Notes: generated by a model not told the origin, from the sequence alone. A stretch of 40,648 bases of DNA from Chryseobacterium populi (GCF_000282115.1 NZ_AKJY01000028.1:1-40648); one strand, 5' to 3'. Shown: positions 5,613-14,866, counted from the first letter of the stretch. Program-made: numbers and translations.

Positions 5613-8294
5613 ATGTTTGAAAAAAACAGACTCTCAGACCTCTCATGGAAAAAATGGGGCCCTTACGTGAGCAACAGGGAATGGGGATTGGTGCGGGAAG
5701 ATTACAGCGCCAATGGAGATGCATGGAATTATACCAATCATGATATTGCCGAATCCAAAACCTACAGGTGGGGTGAAGAAGGAATTTGCGGTATCTGTGA
5801 CGATCTTCAGAAATTCGTGTTTTCCGTAGGGTTCTGGAATAAGAAAGATAAAATGATCAAAGAGCGTTTCTTTGGCCTTACCAACGGACAGGGAAATCAT
5901 GGTGAAGACGTAAAGGAGTATTTTTATTATCTCGATTCCACACCTACCCATTCTTATATGAAGATGTTGTACAAATATCCTCAAAATGCCTTTCCTTATG
6001 ATGATTTAGTGAAAACAAATGCGGAAAGAAATAAAAACGAGCCTGAATATGAGCTGATTGATACCGGGATCTTTGATGAGAATGAATACTTTGATATTTT
6101 TATTGAATATGCAAAAGAAAGTCAGAATGATATTTTAGTGAAGCTTACCATCATTAATAAATCCGAAAAAGAAGCCCCACTTATAATATTGCCCACTGTT
6201 TGGTTCAGGAATACATGGAGCTGGGGATATGACACCTACAAACCACAACTGGGTTCAGAAGAAGCAACCCGTATTGAAGTAGACCACAAAGACCTTGAAA
6301 TCAAAAATGTATACGCAAGGCAATCTTTGAAAACATTGTTTTGTGATAATGAAACCAATTGTGAAAAACTATACCAGTCTCCGAATCCATCAAGGTATTG
6401 TAAAGACGGGATCAATGATTTTGTGATCAATGGAAATTCATCGGCGGTTAATGCAAAAGATATCGGAACAAAGGCTTCCTTCTTTATTGATGAATATTTT
6501 AAAGCACAGGAAACTAAAATACTGGAGTTCAGGATTTCTGATAAAGACCTGGCACAACCTTTTGACGGGTTTGATGAAATTTTTAACCAACGGGAAAAAG
6601 AATCAGATGAATTCTATGCAGATATTCAGTCCGGGATTACATCAGATGATGAAAAAATGGTTCAGAGACAAGCCTTTGCCGGAATGCTCTGGAACAAAAT
6701 GTTTTACCATTACAACGTAGAGAAGTGGCTGAAAGGTGACCCGGCAGAAGTAGCACCTCCGAAATCCCGGGAAAAGATCAGGAATTATGACTGGAAGCAT
6801 CTCAACAATGAGCATATCGTTTCGATGCCCGACAAGTGGGAATATCCGTGGTATGCAACCTGGGACCTGGCATTCCATACCATAAGCTTTTCACTTATTG
6901 ACCCGGAATTTGCCAAACATCAGCTGAAGCTTTTCCTCTTTGAATGGTATATGCATCCCAACGGGCAGCTTCCGGCTTATGAATGGAATTTAAGTGATGT
7001 GAATCCACCCGTACATGCATGGGCTGTTTTCAGGGTTTTTAAAATTGATGAATATCTGAATGACAAACCTGATGTACAGTTCCTGGAAAGTGCTTTTCAA
7101 AAATTACTGATGAATTTTACCTGGTGGGTGAATAAAAAAGATAATAATGGAAACAATATTTTTGAAGGCGGGTTCTTAGGACTGGATAATATAGGAATCT
7201 TTGACCGGAATATGCCGTTGCCCAATGGTGAACATCTGGAACAGTCGGACGGGACGAGCTGGATGGCGATGTTTGCCCTCAATATGATGCGGATTGCCCT
7301 GGAACTGGCTCTGTACAACAACGTATATGAAGAAATGGCGATGAAGTTTTTTGAGCATTTCCTTTCCATTGCCCATTCTCTGGATAATATGGGCGACGAA
7401 AATTTCAGCCTTTGGGATGAAGAAGATGAATTCTTCTATGATGCCATCTCTTCAGGCGACGGGAGCCATATGTATCTGAAGCTGAGAACCATTGTAGGCT
7501 TGATTCCAATATTTGCGGTAGAAGTAATTGATGATGAGATGATTGAAAACCTTCCCAATTTTAAAAAAAGAATGAATTGGGTGCTGGAAAATAAGCCTGA
7601 GCTAGCTGCCCTGGTTTCCCGTTGGGAAGTAAAAGGACAGGATTCAAAACATTTATTATCGCTTTTACGGGGACACCGTTTGAAAAGATTATTAAACAGA
7701 ATGCTTAATCCGGAAGAATTTTTAAGTGATTATGGCGTGCGTGCCCTGTCTAAGGAATATGAAAATAATCCTTACACGATCAGGCTGAACGAAGCAGATT
7801 TTACTGTAAAATATACTCCGGCTGAAAGTGACAGCGGCCTTTTCGGGGGAAACAGCAATTGGCGTGGTCCGATCTGGTTCCCGGTTAATTTTTTAATTAT
7901 AGAAAGCCTTCAGAGGTTTTTCTTTTACTATAGCCCGGATTTTATGGTCGAATATCCCACAGGAAGCGGAAACTATCTCAATTTGGATCAGATTGCAGAT
8001 GCATTGAGCAAAAGGTTATCTGCAATATTTTTGAAAGATAAAAACGGAAACCGCCCATTCAACGGACAATATCCTAGATTCCAGTCTGACCCGGATTTTA
8101 AAGATTATATTCTGTTTTATGAATATTTTCACGGGGACAGCGGACGTGGAGTAGGATCTTCACATCAGACCGGTTGGACAGGGCTTATAGCAAAAATCCT
8201 CCAGCCAAGATTTTCTAAGAAAGAAATTGCCAGATCTGAAACGGAAATGCCTGAGGAGACTGAGAAACCGGATGGCGAAAAAGCGAAACTGTAA
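5613..8294 (+). CDS. GH63-type (MGH1-like) glucosidase
   Basis: The start chosen is ATG 5613 (893 residues, MFEKNRLSDLSWKKWGPY). The frame is open to an ATG at 5538, but those 25 extra codons come from the dispersed repeat. The protein has no signal peptide and is probably cytosolic. The N-terminal beta domain carries RWGEEGICGICDD and NHGEDVKEYFYYLDSTPTHS. The (alpha/alpha)6 catalytic domain has WEYPWYATWDLAFHT, HPNGQLPAYEWNLSDVNPPV, DGTSWMAMFALNMMRIALEL, FGGNSNWRGPIWFPVNFLII and GVGSSHQTGWTGLIA. These match GH63 bacterial glucosidases, which cleave alpha-glucosyl oligosaccharides. The exact substrate is unknown. The glucose-dehydrogenase-like gene sits just upstream. Confidence 0.82.
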   Translation: MFEKNRLSDLSWKKWGPYVSNREWGLVREDYSANGDAWNYTNHDIAESKTYRWGEEGICGICDDLQKFVFSVGFWNKKDKMIKERFFGLTNGQGNHGEDVKEYFYYLDSTPTHSYMKMLYKYPQNAFPYDDLVKTNAERNKNEPEYELIDTGIFDENEYFDIFIEYAKESQNDILVKLTIINKSEKEAPLIILPTVWFRNTWSWGYDTYKPQLGSEEATRIEVDHKDLEIKNVYARQSLKTLFCDNETNCEKLYQSPNPSRYCKDGINDFVINGNSSAVNAKDIGTKASFFIDEYFKAQETKILEFRISDKDLAQPFDGFDEIFNQREKESDEFYADIQSGITSDDEKMVQRQAFAGMLWNKMFYHYNVEKWLKGDPAEVAPPKSREKIRNYDWKHLNNEHIVSMPDKWEYPWYATWDLAFHTISFSLIDPEFAKHQLKLFLFEWYMHPNGQLPAYEWNLSDVNPPVHAWAVFRVFKIDEYLNDKPDVQFLESAFQKLLMNFTWWVNKKDNNGNNIFEGGFLGLDNIGIFDRNMPLPNGEHLEQSDGTSWMAMFALNMMRIALELALYNNVYEEMAMKFFEHFLSIAHSLDNMGDENFSLWDEEDEFFYDAISSGDGSHMYLKLRTIVGLIPIFAVEVIDDEMIENLPNFKKRMNWVLENKPELAALVSRWEVKGQDSKHLLSLLRGHRLKRLLNRMLNPEEFLSDYGVRALSKEYENNPYTIRLNEADFTVKYTPAESDSGLFGGNSNWRGPIWFPVNFLIIESLQRFFFYYSPDFMVEYPTGSGNYLNLDQIADALSKRLSAIFLKDKNGNRPFNGQYPRFQSDPDFKDYILFYEYFHGDSGRGVGSSHQTGWTGLIAKILQPRFSKKEIARSETEMPEETEKPDGEKAKL

Positions 8295-8324
8295 AACTGC
8301 AAAATTGCTTTTTTGCCATTTAGC

Positions 8325-9011
8325 TTACTCAAATATCTGCTGAATAACTTCCAGAGAAGCTGGGATCTTAAAATCTGTAATATGATAATGGTAATAGACT
8401 AATAAACTATCCAGAAAATCTTTTCTCCGGGAAGAATGAATCCTGATCTGATATGGATTTTCTGATGACAGAATAGTTTTCCAGATCGAGGAAGTCTCTT
8501 CACTGAATAGTTGATGGGTCAATCCTGTAGTAAAAACCCCGGTTTCCGGATCGAGATAGCTTCCGGTACTGACCAAAGGGGCAACTCCCTGAATTTTTAG
8601 GATCTTAATTAAGAAAACAAGATGAGACTGGTAATTTTCCAGGGCCAGCTCATTGATAAACTCATCAATACTGAAAAAAACAACTGTATTTTTATTTTCA
8701 TTCCTCAGAATCTGATTTAAAAAATCCGAAACAAAAAAAATCACCGTATTCATTTTAACATCGGTGTAAATATCATTGTTTCTGACCAGTTCAAACCTTG
8801 AAACAGACTGAATGCCATTTCCTTTTCCGGGGTTAACGGAAAAGCTGAGTTGGCTTAAAGGTAGCAGCAGCGCTTTCTTCTTATTCCTTTTAGCATAAAT
8901 GCCCTTAAGAAAATAAGTCTGAAAGCCGTCTTCCTCCGTAAAACAATGCAGGACCGCATCATTTTCACCATATTTTATAAATGAAAGTAAAAATCCTTTT
9001 TGTGAATTCAT
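8325..9011 (-). CDS. recO: DNA repair protein RecO
   Basis: The 228-residue protein has the N-terminal OB-fold of RecO (QKGFLLSFIKYGENDAVLHC, then YFLKGIYAKRNKKKALLLPL). The helical C-terminal domain contains VSTGSYLDPETGVF. It works with RecF and RecR to load RecA on SSB-coated DNA. It lacks a CxxC zinc pair in the C-terminal domain, as flavobacterial RecO proteins often do. Its ATG overlaps the TAA of porZ by one base, so it is the last gene of the four-gene operon. The recO end and the oppositely directed glucosidase end are 30 bases apart. Confidence 0.88.
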   Translation of the reverse strand: MNSQKGFLLSFIKYGENDAVLHCFTEEDGFQTYFLKGIYAKRNKKKALLLPLSQLSFSVNPGKGNGIQSVSRFELVRNNDIYTDVKMNTVIFFVSDFLNQILRNENKNTVVFFSIDEFINELALENYQSHLVFLIKILKIQGVAPLVSTGSYLDPETGVFTTGLTHQLFSEETSSIWKTILSSENPYQIRIHSSRRKDFLDSLLVYYHYHITDFKIPASLEVIQQIFE

Positions 9012-11278
9012 TAATTAACCACAGCTATTTTCGCAGTAGCTTTATCGGAGCCGTCTTCATTGGTCATCAGAACAAAATAAATCCCTGAAGCCACTCTTGC
9101 TCCTCTTTGATTATTAAGGTCCCATTCGTAATAACCGCCTCTTGCTACCGCAGAATGGATTACGTTTCCTGCAGTGTCGGTAATTCTGATATTCGTTGTT
9201 TCTGCTAAGCCTTTGATGGTCACTTTCCCTTTAAAATTGGAATAAACAACCGGATTCGGGTATACCAGCACATTTCCGAAATCGGAGGTTACATCAGCTA
9301 CATCTCCCTGATAAGTTACGATACCACTATAAGTTACAAAATATACTTTTCCGGTTTTGCGGTCCACTTTAATATCAGTGATACTGTTGGTAGGCAACGG
9401 AGAGTTTTCTTTCGTAAAATGTTTGATCGTCTGCTGTCCGTCTGCAGAAAGATAATATACACCACCACCTTCTACAGAAACCCATTTATGATTTCCGGCA
9501 TCTACTTCCACCTGTAAAATGGAAGAATCCCTGAAAAGCTCTTCTCCGAGGCCATTCTGTTCTATAATAACAGGATTCACCTTCGGGTCCGGATCCTTGA
9601 TGGCTGATGCTGCATTGCTTAATATTCTTAATCCGGCATCCGTACCAATCCAAGCATCCCCGGATTTATCAATAGCTACAGAAATTGTCCCTACTGAATT
9701 AGCTGAAAAACCATTGGACTGGCTTAAAAGATATTGGGAATCATCGGAAATATTAACGGTTCCCTTATAATCGTAAACCAGGAAATTATTGGTCCTTGCC
9801 AGAGGAATCCAGAGTAACTTTTCATAAGAAACAGGCTTCTGTACGGCATCACTCGAAATACCGACATTTTTGATAAGAAATTCATCTGTTGCCTTGTCGT
9901 AGGCAGCAATACCCATTGATCCGCCATCCATAAATGACATGGTTGCAAAGAGGTTATTCTGATCATCATATGTAAAACCTACAGGGCGGCGTGCAAAATT
10001 ATTCGGAGAACCGAGATCATAATATTTGACCAGGTCAAAATCTTTACTTCCCGAATTGTATTTCATTTTATAAATCCCATGACCTGCATTGTTGTTATAA
10101 TTATTGAAGAAAACTTCATCTGTATTGCTGGGATTGGCAATGGCATCTAAAACGTTGAATACGGTTGTACTTCCTACAAACATTGAAGGATAGATCCATT
10201 CAAGTCCGTTGAAAAAATAAAAGCCCGGATTTTTTGGATTTGACAAAACAGTGTTATATCTTGCCTCACGGCCTCCACTGGAAACTAAGAATTGATTTTC
10301 ACCATACAGGCTTATTTTATAGGCATAATTGAAGTAAGGGCCATCGGGTTTATAACTGTTATTAGCTTCATCCTTAATTCCTGAAAGTACTGTTCCACCA
10401 TAGACTTTTCCTCCGGCAGAGGTTGCGGTGTTACACTCTTCACCGAAACTTACCGTACCACTGTAGTTTCCATTGGTATTGAAGGTATAGATCCTGTTTT
10501 GATCGGTTACAATAATATTACCGGCAGTCACTACCACGTCCTTTACACTTCCGAAAGTCTGTGAAAGAGGAGTGGAAACCCCGTTGTTGAAAAGATAAGC
10601 AGTATTGGCAGAAGAGAAAGAGAGTACCGATTCCGAATCTATATGGGTAAATGCTCCCGGCATATCGGTTGACCAGGTGGTGAATACAGGGAAAGTGGTA
10701 TTCATTTCATGGCTTTTAAGTCCTGTATTCGTTACCGAATATACTCGGTTGCCTACAATGGTCGCTTCATTACTCGCTTCATAAACCCCAGCCGTCAGAA
10801 AGAAAGCAGAATCCCCGAATTCCTTTTTCTTCAGGTCAAAGATTGAAACCCCATATCCTACTGATACCACAGCTTTATCGCCTGTTATAGAAATGTGGTT
10901 GATTTTTTTACTTCCGTTATATCCTGTTGCAATCGGAATATCAACAATATAAGTAACTCCATCCGGGGAAACAACATCCATAGAACCGTTCTGATAGCCT
11001 ATAAGGCCTATTTTAGTCTGAGGATTATAGTCAAAAGCAGTTATTTGTATTTCATGTAAGCCGTTTGCCTTAGACAGTTTCGTAATTTCACCTGTTGAAA
11101 TAGTATAATAAAAGATCCCGTTTTCTGCTGCGGCCACTATTTTTCCATTATCTTCTTTCATCGCCATAACGTTGTTGTAAGAAAATAAATCGGACCATTT
11201 TTTTGAAGAAATCGTCTGTGCATTTGCCCACTGAAGGGATGCTAAAATACCAAGGGAAATTATGGAGAGTTTTTTCAT
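9011..11278 (-). CDS. porZ: Type IX secretion component PorZ (propeller protein with sorting tail)
   Basis: The 755-residue product has a signal peptide (KKLSIISLGILASLQWANAQ) and a long series of beta-propeller repeats (KIVAAAENGIFYYTISTGEI, VVSVGYGVSIFDLKKKEF, DAWIGTDAGLRILSN). A C-terminal type A sorting domain starts near residue 670 (VLVYPNPVVYSNFKGKVTIK) and ends KIAVVN. PorZ is the surface protein that delivers anionic lipopolysaccharide to the T9SS sortase. Length, domain order and location next to recO fit this assignment. It begins one base after the stop of the metallophosphatase gene. Since the protein has the same tail as secreted cargo, an ordinary propeller cargo protein is the alternative. 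Confidence 0.82.
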   Translation of the reverse strand: MKKLSIISLGILASLQWANAQTISSKKWSDLFSYNNVMAMKEDNGKIVAAAENGIFYYTISTGEITKLSKANGLHEIQITAFDYNPQTKIGLIGYQNGSMDVVSPDGVTYIVDIPIATGYNGSKKINHISITGDKAVVSVGYGVSIFDLKKKEFGDSAFFLTAGVYEASNEATIVGNRVYSVTNTGLKSHEMNTTFPVFTTWSTDMPGAFTHIDSESVLSFSSANTAYLFNNGVSTPLSQTFGSVKDVVVTAGNIIVTDQNRIYTFNTNGNYSGTVSFGEECNTATSAGGKVYGGTVLSGIKDEANNSYKPDGPYFNYAYKISLYGENQFLVSSGGREARYNTVLSNPKNPGFYFFNGLEWIYPSMFVGSTTVFNVLDAIANPSNTDEVFFNNYNNNAGHGIYKMKYNSGSKDFDLVKYYDLGSPNNFARRPVGFTYDDQNNLFATMSFMDGGSMGIAAYDKATDEFLIKNVGISSDAVQKPVSYEKLLWIPLARTNNFLVYDYKGTVNISDDSQYLLSQSNGFSANSVGTISVAIDKSGDAWIGTDAGLRILSNAASAIKDPDPKVNPVIIEQNGLGEELFRDSSILQVEVDAGNHKWVSVEGGGVYYLSADGQQTIKHFTKENSPLPTNSITDIKVDRKTGKVYFVTYSGIVTYQGDVADVTSDFGNVLVYPNPVVYSNFKGKVTIKGLAETTNIRITDTAGNVIHSAVARGGYYEWDLNNQRGARVASGIYFVLMTNEDGSDKATAKIAVVN

Positions 11279-11279
11279 A

Positions 11280-12230
11280 TTACGCTATTATACTGCTGTC
11301 TATAACCTGATTGTTCCACGAAATGTGTTGTATGTTTTTATGGGCATCAAAATAGAAATCTATTCTGCCTAAAAGAAGCCCTGCCCAACCTACCTGATTA
11401 ACCAGGACATTTTTATTCTGCCGGTTTTTAAAGGCCTGGGGCTCCGGTAAGAAAGTGTGGGTATGCCCGCCCAGGATAATATCAATATTTTCTGTGCTGG
11501 CTGCTAATATTTTATCACTTACCTTATTCGGTTCGTCTTTATAATCATATCCTATGTGAGATAAACAGATGACAAGATCGCATTTTTGTTCATTTTTCAA
11601 AAAATTGGAATAATGCTGGGCAACTTCTACAGGGTCTGAATATACTGTTTCAGCATATTGTTTTTTCCCGACAAGCCCGTCCAGTTGGATTCCTACTCCG
11701 AAAATTCCCACTTTAATCCCGTTTTTGTTGAAAATTTTATAAGGCGAAGTCTGGCCATCGAGAATGGTGTTTTTGAAATCATAATTGGAGCAGATAAACG
11801 GAAATTTAGCATTGGGTAACACTTTTAAAAACCCGTCAAGTCCGTTGTCAAAATCATGATTCCCCATGGTAGAGGCATCATACTTCATCATCGACATTAA
11901 TTTAAATTCCAGCTCACCTCCGAAAAAATTAAAATAAGGAGTTCCCTGGAAAATATCACCGGAATCCAGCAACAGAACATTACTTTCCTGGTTTCTGATC
12001 TGTTGAATCAGGTTTGCCCTTCTTGCAAAGCCACCCTGGTTAGGGTTTTTGGTGTAGCTCTCATCAAAAGGTTCTATCCTGCTATGCTGATCGTTGGTAT
12101 GAAGTAAGGTAAGTTTATTTGCAGATTTTAAACCATTGAATGATAAATCTTCTGCCATCATCATATTCGGAGCCAAAGCCATTGCCAGGGTTCCGCCACT
12201 TATTGCTTTTAAAAAACTTTTTCTATCCAT
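11280..12230 (-). CDS. Metallophosphatase, 5'-nucleotidase N-terminal domain only
   Basis: The 316-residue protein contains the calcineurin-like metal-binding motifs of UshA-type 5'-nucleotidases. These are LLHTNDQHS (Asp47, His49), LLLDSGDIFQGTPYFNF, TMGNHDFDNG, CLSHIGYDY and GGHTHTFLPEP. The second domain, which binds substrate in UshA, is absent; its equivalent is the gene immediately upstream in transcription. The N-terminus DRKSFLKAISGGTLAMALA resembles a Tat-like signal but has RK rather than RR. Such enzymes hydrolyse nucleotides or related phosphoesters in the periplasm. The gene overlaps the preceding one by one base. Confidence 0.87.
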   Translation of the reverse strand: MDRKSFLKAISGGTLAMALAPNMMMAEDLSFNGLKSANKLTLLHTNDQHSRIEPFDESYTKNPNQGGFARRANLIQQIRNQESNVLLLDSGDIFQGTPYFNFFGGELEFKLMSMMKYDASTMGNHDFDNGLDGFLKVLPNAKFPFICSNYDFKNTILDGQTSPYKIFNKNGIKVGIFGVGIQLDGLVGKKQYAETVYSDPVEVAQHYSNFLKNEQKCDLVICLSHIGYDYKDEPNKVSDKILAASTENIDIILGGHTHTFLPEPQAFKNRQNKNVLVNQVGWAGLLLGRIDFYFDAHKNIQHISWNNQVIDSSIIA

Positions 12231-12985
12231 TATTTCTTACCGGTAAAATTTAAACGAATATCTGTGTTCGGAACCACTTCAGAATTTTTCTTAAAATAAT
12301 TAATGAATAAATCTCTTAATTTAATTCCGGTTGGAATGGCTTTCCCTTTTGAAAAGAATTTCATATTATCACCTCCCAATGCCAAATAATCTGAAGTTGC
12401 GATATAATAATCCTGCTCAGGATTTACTGCTTTCCCATTGATCAGTGTTTTAGACAGCTGCCCATTATTGGTTTCAATATACAAATGGGAAACCGGATTA
12501 TTCACCTGGTTTTTTGCATAATAATCAAAAAGTCCCTGCAAATCTGCTCCTTTCATTTTTACAATGATCACTTCATTTTCGAAAGGCATTACTTCAAATA
12601 CACTTTTCAGGAAAATATCACCTTTCCCGATCGTAGTACGGATTCCTCCGATATTAATTAAGGCGGCGTCTACATTTTTTTGAAGATGGCTTTTTGCCCA
12701 TTCATCAGCTCCATCGAAGGTATAATCTGCTAAAAGATTTCCCAGATTGCTGTTATCACCCTGCTTGGTAAGATCTACGCTGGTATGTGAGATTTTTTGG
12801 TTCATCTCTTTATCCAGTTTTTGCTTGTAGGGTTCAATAATTTTTACAAACTCCTCATCATTTTTCAGCTCTTTATTAATAGAAATATTTTTCTGAGGCT
12901 GCACATTGGCCACTTGTAAAGATGTTGTTTTACAAGAGGTAAGTGAAACCAGGGCAATTCCTAATAATAAGAATTTATCTTTCAT
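12230..12985 (-). CDS. Lipoprotein with 5'-nucleotidase C-terminal domain
   Basis: ATG 12985 is chosen over a TTG at 12994, giving 251 residues that start with a lipoprotein signal (FLLLGIALVSLTSC, lipid-modified Cys18). The body is the 5_nucleotid_C domain: NSNLGNLLADYTFDGADEW, ALINIGGIRTTIGKGDIFLK, FEVMPFENEVIIVKMKG and YYIATSDYLALGGDNMKFF. In UshA this domain binds the nucleobase and follows the metallophosphatase domain in the same chain. Here it is separate and encoded first. It probably pairs with the product of the next gene at the outer membrane or periplasm. It is the first gene of the operon with the metallophosphatase, porZ and recO. Confidence 0.87.
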   Translation of the reverse strand: MKDKFLLLGIALVSLTSCKTTSLQVANVQPQKNISINKELKNDEEFVKIIEPYKQKLDKEMNQKISHTSVDLTKQGDNSNLGNLLADYTFDGADEWAKSHLQKNVDAALINIGGIRTTIGKGDIFLKSVFEVMPFENEVIIVKMKGADLQGLFDYYAKNQVNNPVSHLYIETNNGQLSKTLINGKAVNPEQDYYIATSDYLALGGDNMKFFSKGKAIPTGIKLRDLFINYFKKNSEVVPNTDIRLNFTGKK

Positions 12986-13018
12986 ATGTTGCAAATTATT
13001 TTTTTAAGGTCATATGTA

Positions 13019-13066
13019 ATCGCCGGTTCTTATAGTACTTTTATAAACAACTTCAGTCGTGGCGAT
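13019..13066 (-). promoter_or_regulatory. Possible structured leader (three-helix fold) of the nucleotidase-porZ operon
   Basis: On the minus strand ATCGCC (13066-13061) pairs with GGCGAT (13024-13019). Inside are a 5-bp hairpin with a TGAA loop (13060-13047) and a 5-bp TTATA/TATAA hairpin (13046-13030). Together they make a compact three-way junction between the putative promoter and the ATG at 12985. It matches no riboswitch I know. AT-rich DNA can fold like this by chance. Confidence 0.3.
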
Positions 13067-13089
13067 GTCATAATTTCTTTTAGTATATG

Positions 13090-13097
13090 CAAATATA
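13090..13097 (-). promoter_or_regulatory. -7 box of the nucleotidase-porZ-recO operon
   Basis: Read on the minus strand the sequence is TATATTTG, matching TAnnTTTG. It would give a leader of about 100 bases containing the three-helix fold. No good -33 box is seen. Confidence 0.4.
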
Positions 13098-13151
13098 ATT
13101 ATATGTATAATAAAACATTATTTTTTATTACAAATTCTTGGTCTAAATTAT

Positions 13152-13159
13152 TAAATTTG
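13152..13159 (+). promoter_or_regulatory. -7 box of dapA
   Basis: TAAATTTG matches the TAnnTTTG consensus and lies 19 bases before the dapA ATG at 13179. The matching upstream box is unclear. Confidence 0.45.
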
Positions 13160-13178
13160 GGGAAAATAATTCTAACAG

Positions 13179-14051
13179 ATGAGCATTTTAAAAGGAGTAG
13201 GTGTAGCTTTGGTAACACCCTTTAATGAAGATTTATCCGTTGATTTTGACAGTTTAACCAAACTTGTTGAATATAATATCGAGAACGGAACCAATTATTT
13301 AGTGGTATTAGGAACGACAGCGGAAGCTGCAACCCTTTCTGCTGAAGAGAAGAAACAGGTAACAGATCATATCATAAAGGTAAATAATAAACGCCTTCCT
13401 TTAGTGTTGGGAATTGGAGGAAACAATACCCTTGAAGTAAAAGAACAAATTGAAGAGGCAGATCTTTCAGCTTTTGAAGCTGTACTTTCTGTATCTCCGT
13501 ATTATAATAAGCCTAATCAGGAAGGGCTTTATCAGCATTATAAGGCTTTGGCTTCCACCGGGAAGAATATTATTATCTATAATGTACCTTCCAGAACAGG
13601 GCAGAATGTTGAAGCTGATACCACCATTCGCCTGGCAAAAGAATTCCCTAATTTATTTATGATTAAGGAAGCAGCACCAAACATTCTTCAGTATTTTGAT
13701 ATCTTAAGAAAAAAACCGGAAGGATTTTCTCTTGTTTCGGGAGATGATGAATATACATTACCTGTTACTTTAGCAGGTGGAAACGGTGTGATTTCCGTGA
13801 TCGGGCAGGGATATCCAAAAGAGTTTTCCACAATGGTACGGCTGGCTCTTGAAGGAAAAGTAAAAGAGGCCTATGAAATTCATAATAAGCTGGTTGAAAT
13901 TACCCGCCTGATTTTTGCAGAAGGAAACCCTTGCGGAATTAAAGTTATTTTAGCTGAAAAAGGAATCATTAAAAACTATTTAAGGCTTCCCCTTGTAGCT
14001 GCATCAGAAGGATTGTATGCTAAAATCAAAGCTGAAATGACAAACATTTAA
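13179..14051 (+). CDS. dapA: 4-hydroxy-tetrahydrodipicolinate synthase
   Basis: The 290-residue TIM-barrel enzyme condenses pyruvate with aspartate semialdehyde in lysine and diaminopimelate synthesis. The Schiff-base Lys163 lies in LFMIKEA, the proton-relay Tyr134 and carboxylate-binding Arg139 in IIIYNVPSRTG, and the catalytic Thr46/Thr47 in GTTAEAATLS. The family's usual GTTGE reads GTTAE here, a mild variant. Length is standard. A terminator follows at 14120, so it appears to be transcribed alone. Confidence 0.95.
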   Translation: MSILKGVGVALVTPFNEDLSVDFDSLTKLVEYNIENGTNYLVVLGTTAEAATLSAEEKKQVTDHIIKVNNKRLPLVLGIGGNNTLEVKEQIEEADLSAFEAVLSVSPYYNKPNQEGLYQHYKALASTGKNIIIYNVPSRTGQNVEADTTIRLAKEFPNLFMIKEAAPNILQYFDILRKKPEGFSLVSGDDEYTLPVTLAGGNGVISVIGQGYPKEFSTMVRLALEGKVKEAYEIHNKLVEITRLIFAEGNPCGIKVILAEKGIIKNYLRLPLVAASEGLYAKIKAEMTNI

Positions 14052-14119
14052 GTAAAGTGAATCGTGAATTTTACAGTTAAATTGACCATTCACCATTGAC
14101 ACTAAATATTTTAAATAAC

Positions 14120-14152
14120 AAAGTGAAAGGTTCCGGCTTTTCACTTTTTTTA
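14120..14152 (+). terminator. Terminator after dapA
   Basis: AAAGTGAAA (14120-14128) pairs with TTTCACTTT (14139-14147), with one extra base near the loop, and is followed by a T run ending at 14151. Confidence 0.7.
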
Positions 14153-14162
14153 ATCAGGAATC

Positions 14163-14666
14163 ATGAAATTAATTAAAGCAACAGAAAAAGATATTCCAAT
14201 GATCCAGGAGCTGGCAAGAAGATCCTGGCAGAAAGCTTATGCCGAAATACTTTCTGACGGGCAGATGGAGTATATGTTGAGTACGATGTATTCTGCAGAA
14301 GAAATTTCAGGCCATCTTCAAAATCCCAATTATCATTATTATTTGATTTTAGATGAAGCTACAGACTCATTTGACGGGTTTATCGGCTATGAGCATGCTT
14401 ATGAAAACCAGACCACAAAGCTTCACCGCATTTATCTTGTTCCTGAAAGTAAAGGAAAGGGATTGGGTAAAAAAGCACTTGTCTTTCTGGCAGAGAAAGT
14501 GGCGGAAAATGGTGACGGGAGAATTATTCTGAATGTAAATAAATATAATGAAGCCCGGAAGTTTTATGAATCGCAAGGCTACAAAGTCTATGATGAAGGG
14601 GTTTTTGATATTGGAAATAATTTTTTCATGGACGACTATTTAATGGAGTTTATAATTCACAAATAA
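14163..14666 (+). CDS. GNAT family N-acetyltransferase
   Basis: The 167-residue protein carries the acetyl-CoA loop in HRIYLVPESKGKGLGKKALV (about residues 82-101) and motif B in RIILNVNKYNEARKFYESQGY. The N-terminal WQKAYAEILSDGQMEYML is typical of a broad GNAT subgroup common in flavobacteria. Substrate unknown. The terminator directly upstream indicates that it has its own promoter, which I could not place. Confidence 0.88.
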   Translation: MKLIKATEKDIPMIQELARRSWQKAYAEILSDGQMEYMLSTMYSAEEISGHLQNPNYHYYLILDEATDSFDGFIGYEHAYENQTTKLHRIYLVPESKGKGLGKKALVFLAEKVAENGDGRIILNVNKYNEARKFYESQGYKVYDEGVFDIGNNFFMDDYLMEFIIHK

Positions 14667-14707
14667 TTGACTTAAAATTCTGTAACATTATCTTATAATT
14701 CTATAAC

Positions 14708-14757
14708 AAGTGATGTTTTTTTTTGGCTGATATTTGTATCAGAACCAAATCACTTAA
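14708..14757 (+). other. Nested hairpins in the 14667-14961 intergenic region
   Basis: CTGATA and TATCAG form a perfect 6-bp stem around TTTG. Outside it AAGTGAT pairs with ATCACTT. Between this structure and the terminator at 14837-14866 no convincing gene is seen. A 35-codon hydrophobic frame at 14773-14880 runs through the terminator and is not believed. The segment may encode a small RNA or a leader. Confidence 0.3.
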
Positions 14758-14836
14758 TAACAATACATTCATATGCTTGGTTATAAGCTGTACAAAGCTT
14801 TGATCAGTATATTTTTTTCATCCTTAGTGTTTAAAT

Positions 14837-14866
14837 TCCTGTATTCAATAATGCAGGAGTTTTTTG
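14837..14866 (+). terminator. Terminator in the intergenic region before the AraC-type gene
   Basis: TCCTGTATT and AATGCAGGA form a 9-bp stem with one wobble around a CAAT loop, followed by GTTTTTT. It could end the GNAT transcript or a small RNA starting after 14667. Confidence 0.7.

Noticed and set aside
12130..12230. True twin-arginine signal on the metallophosphatase
   Set aside because: The motif is DRKSFLK, with a single arginine followed by lysine, and no Tat genes are visible; export is likely but the route is not shown.
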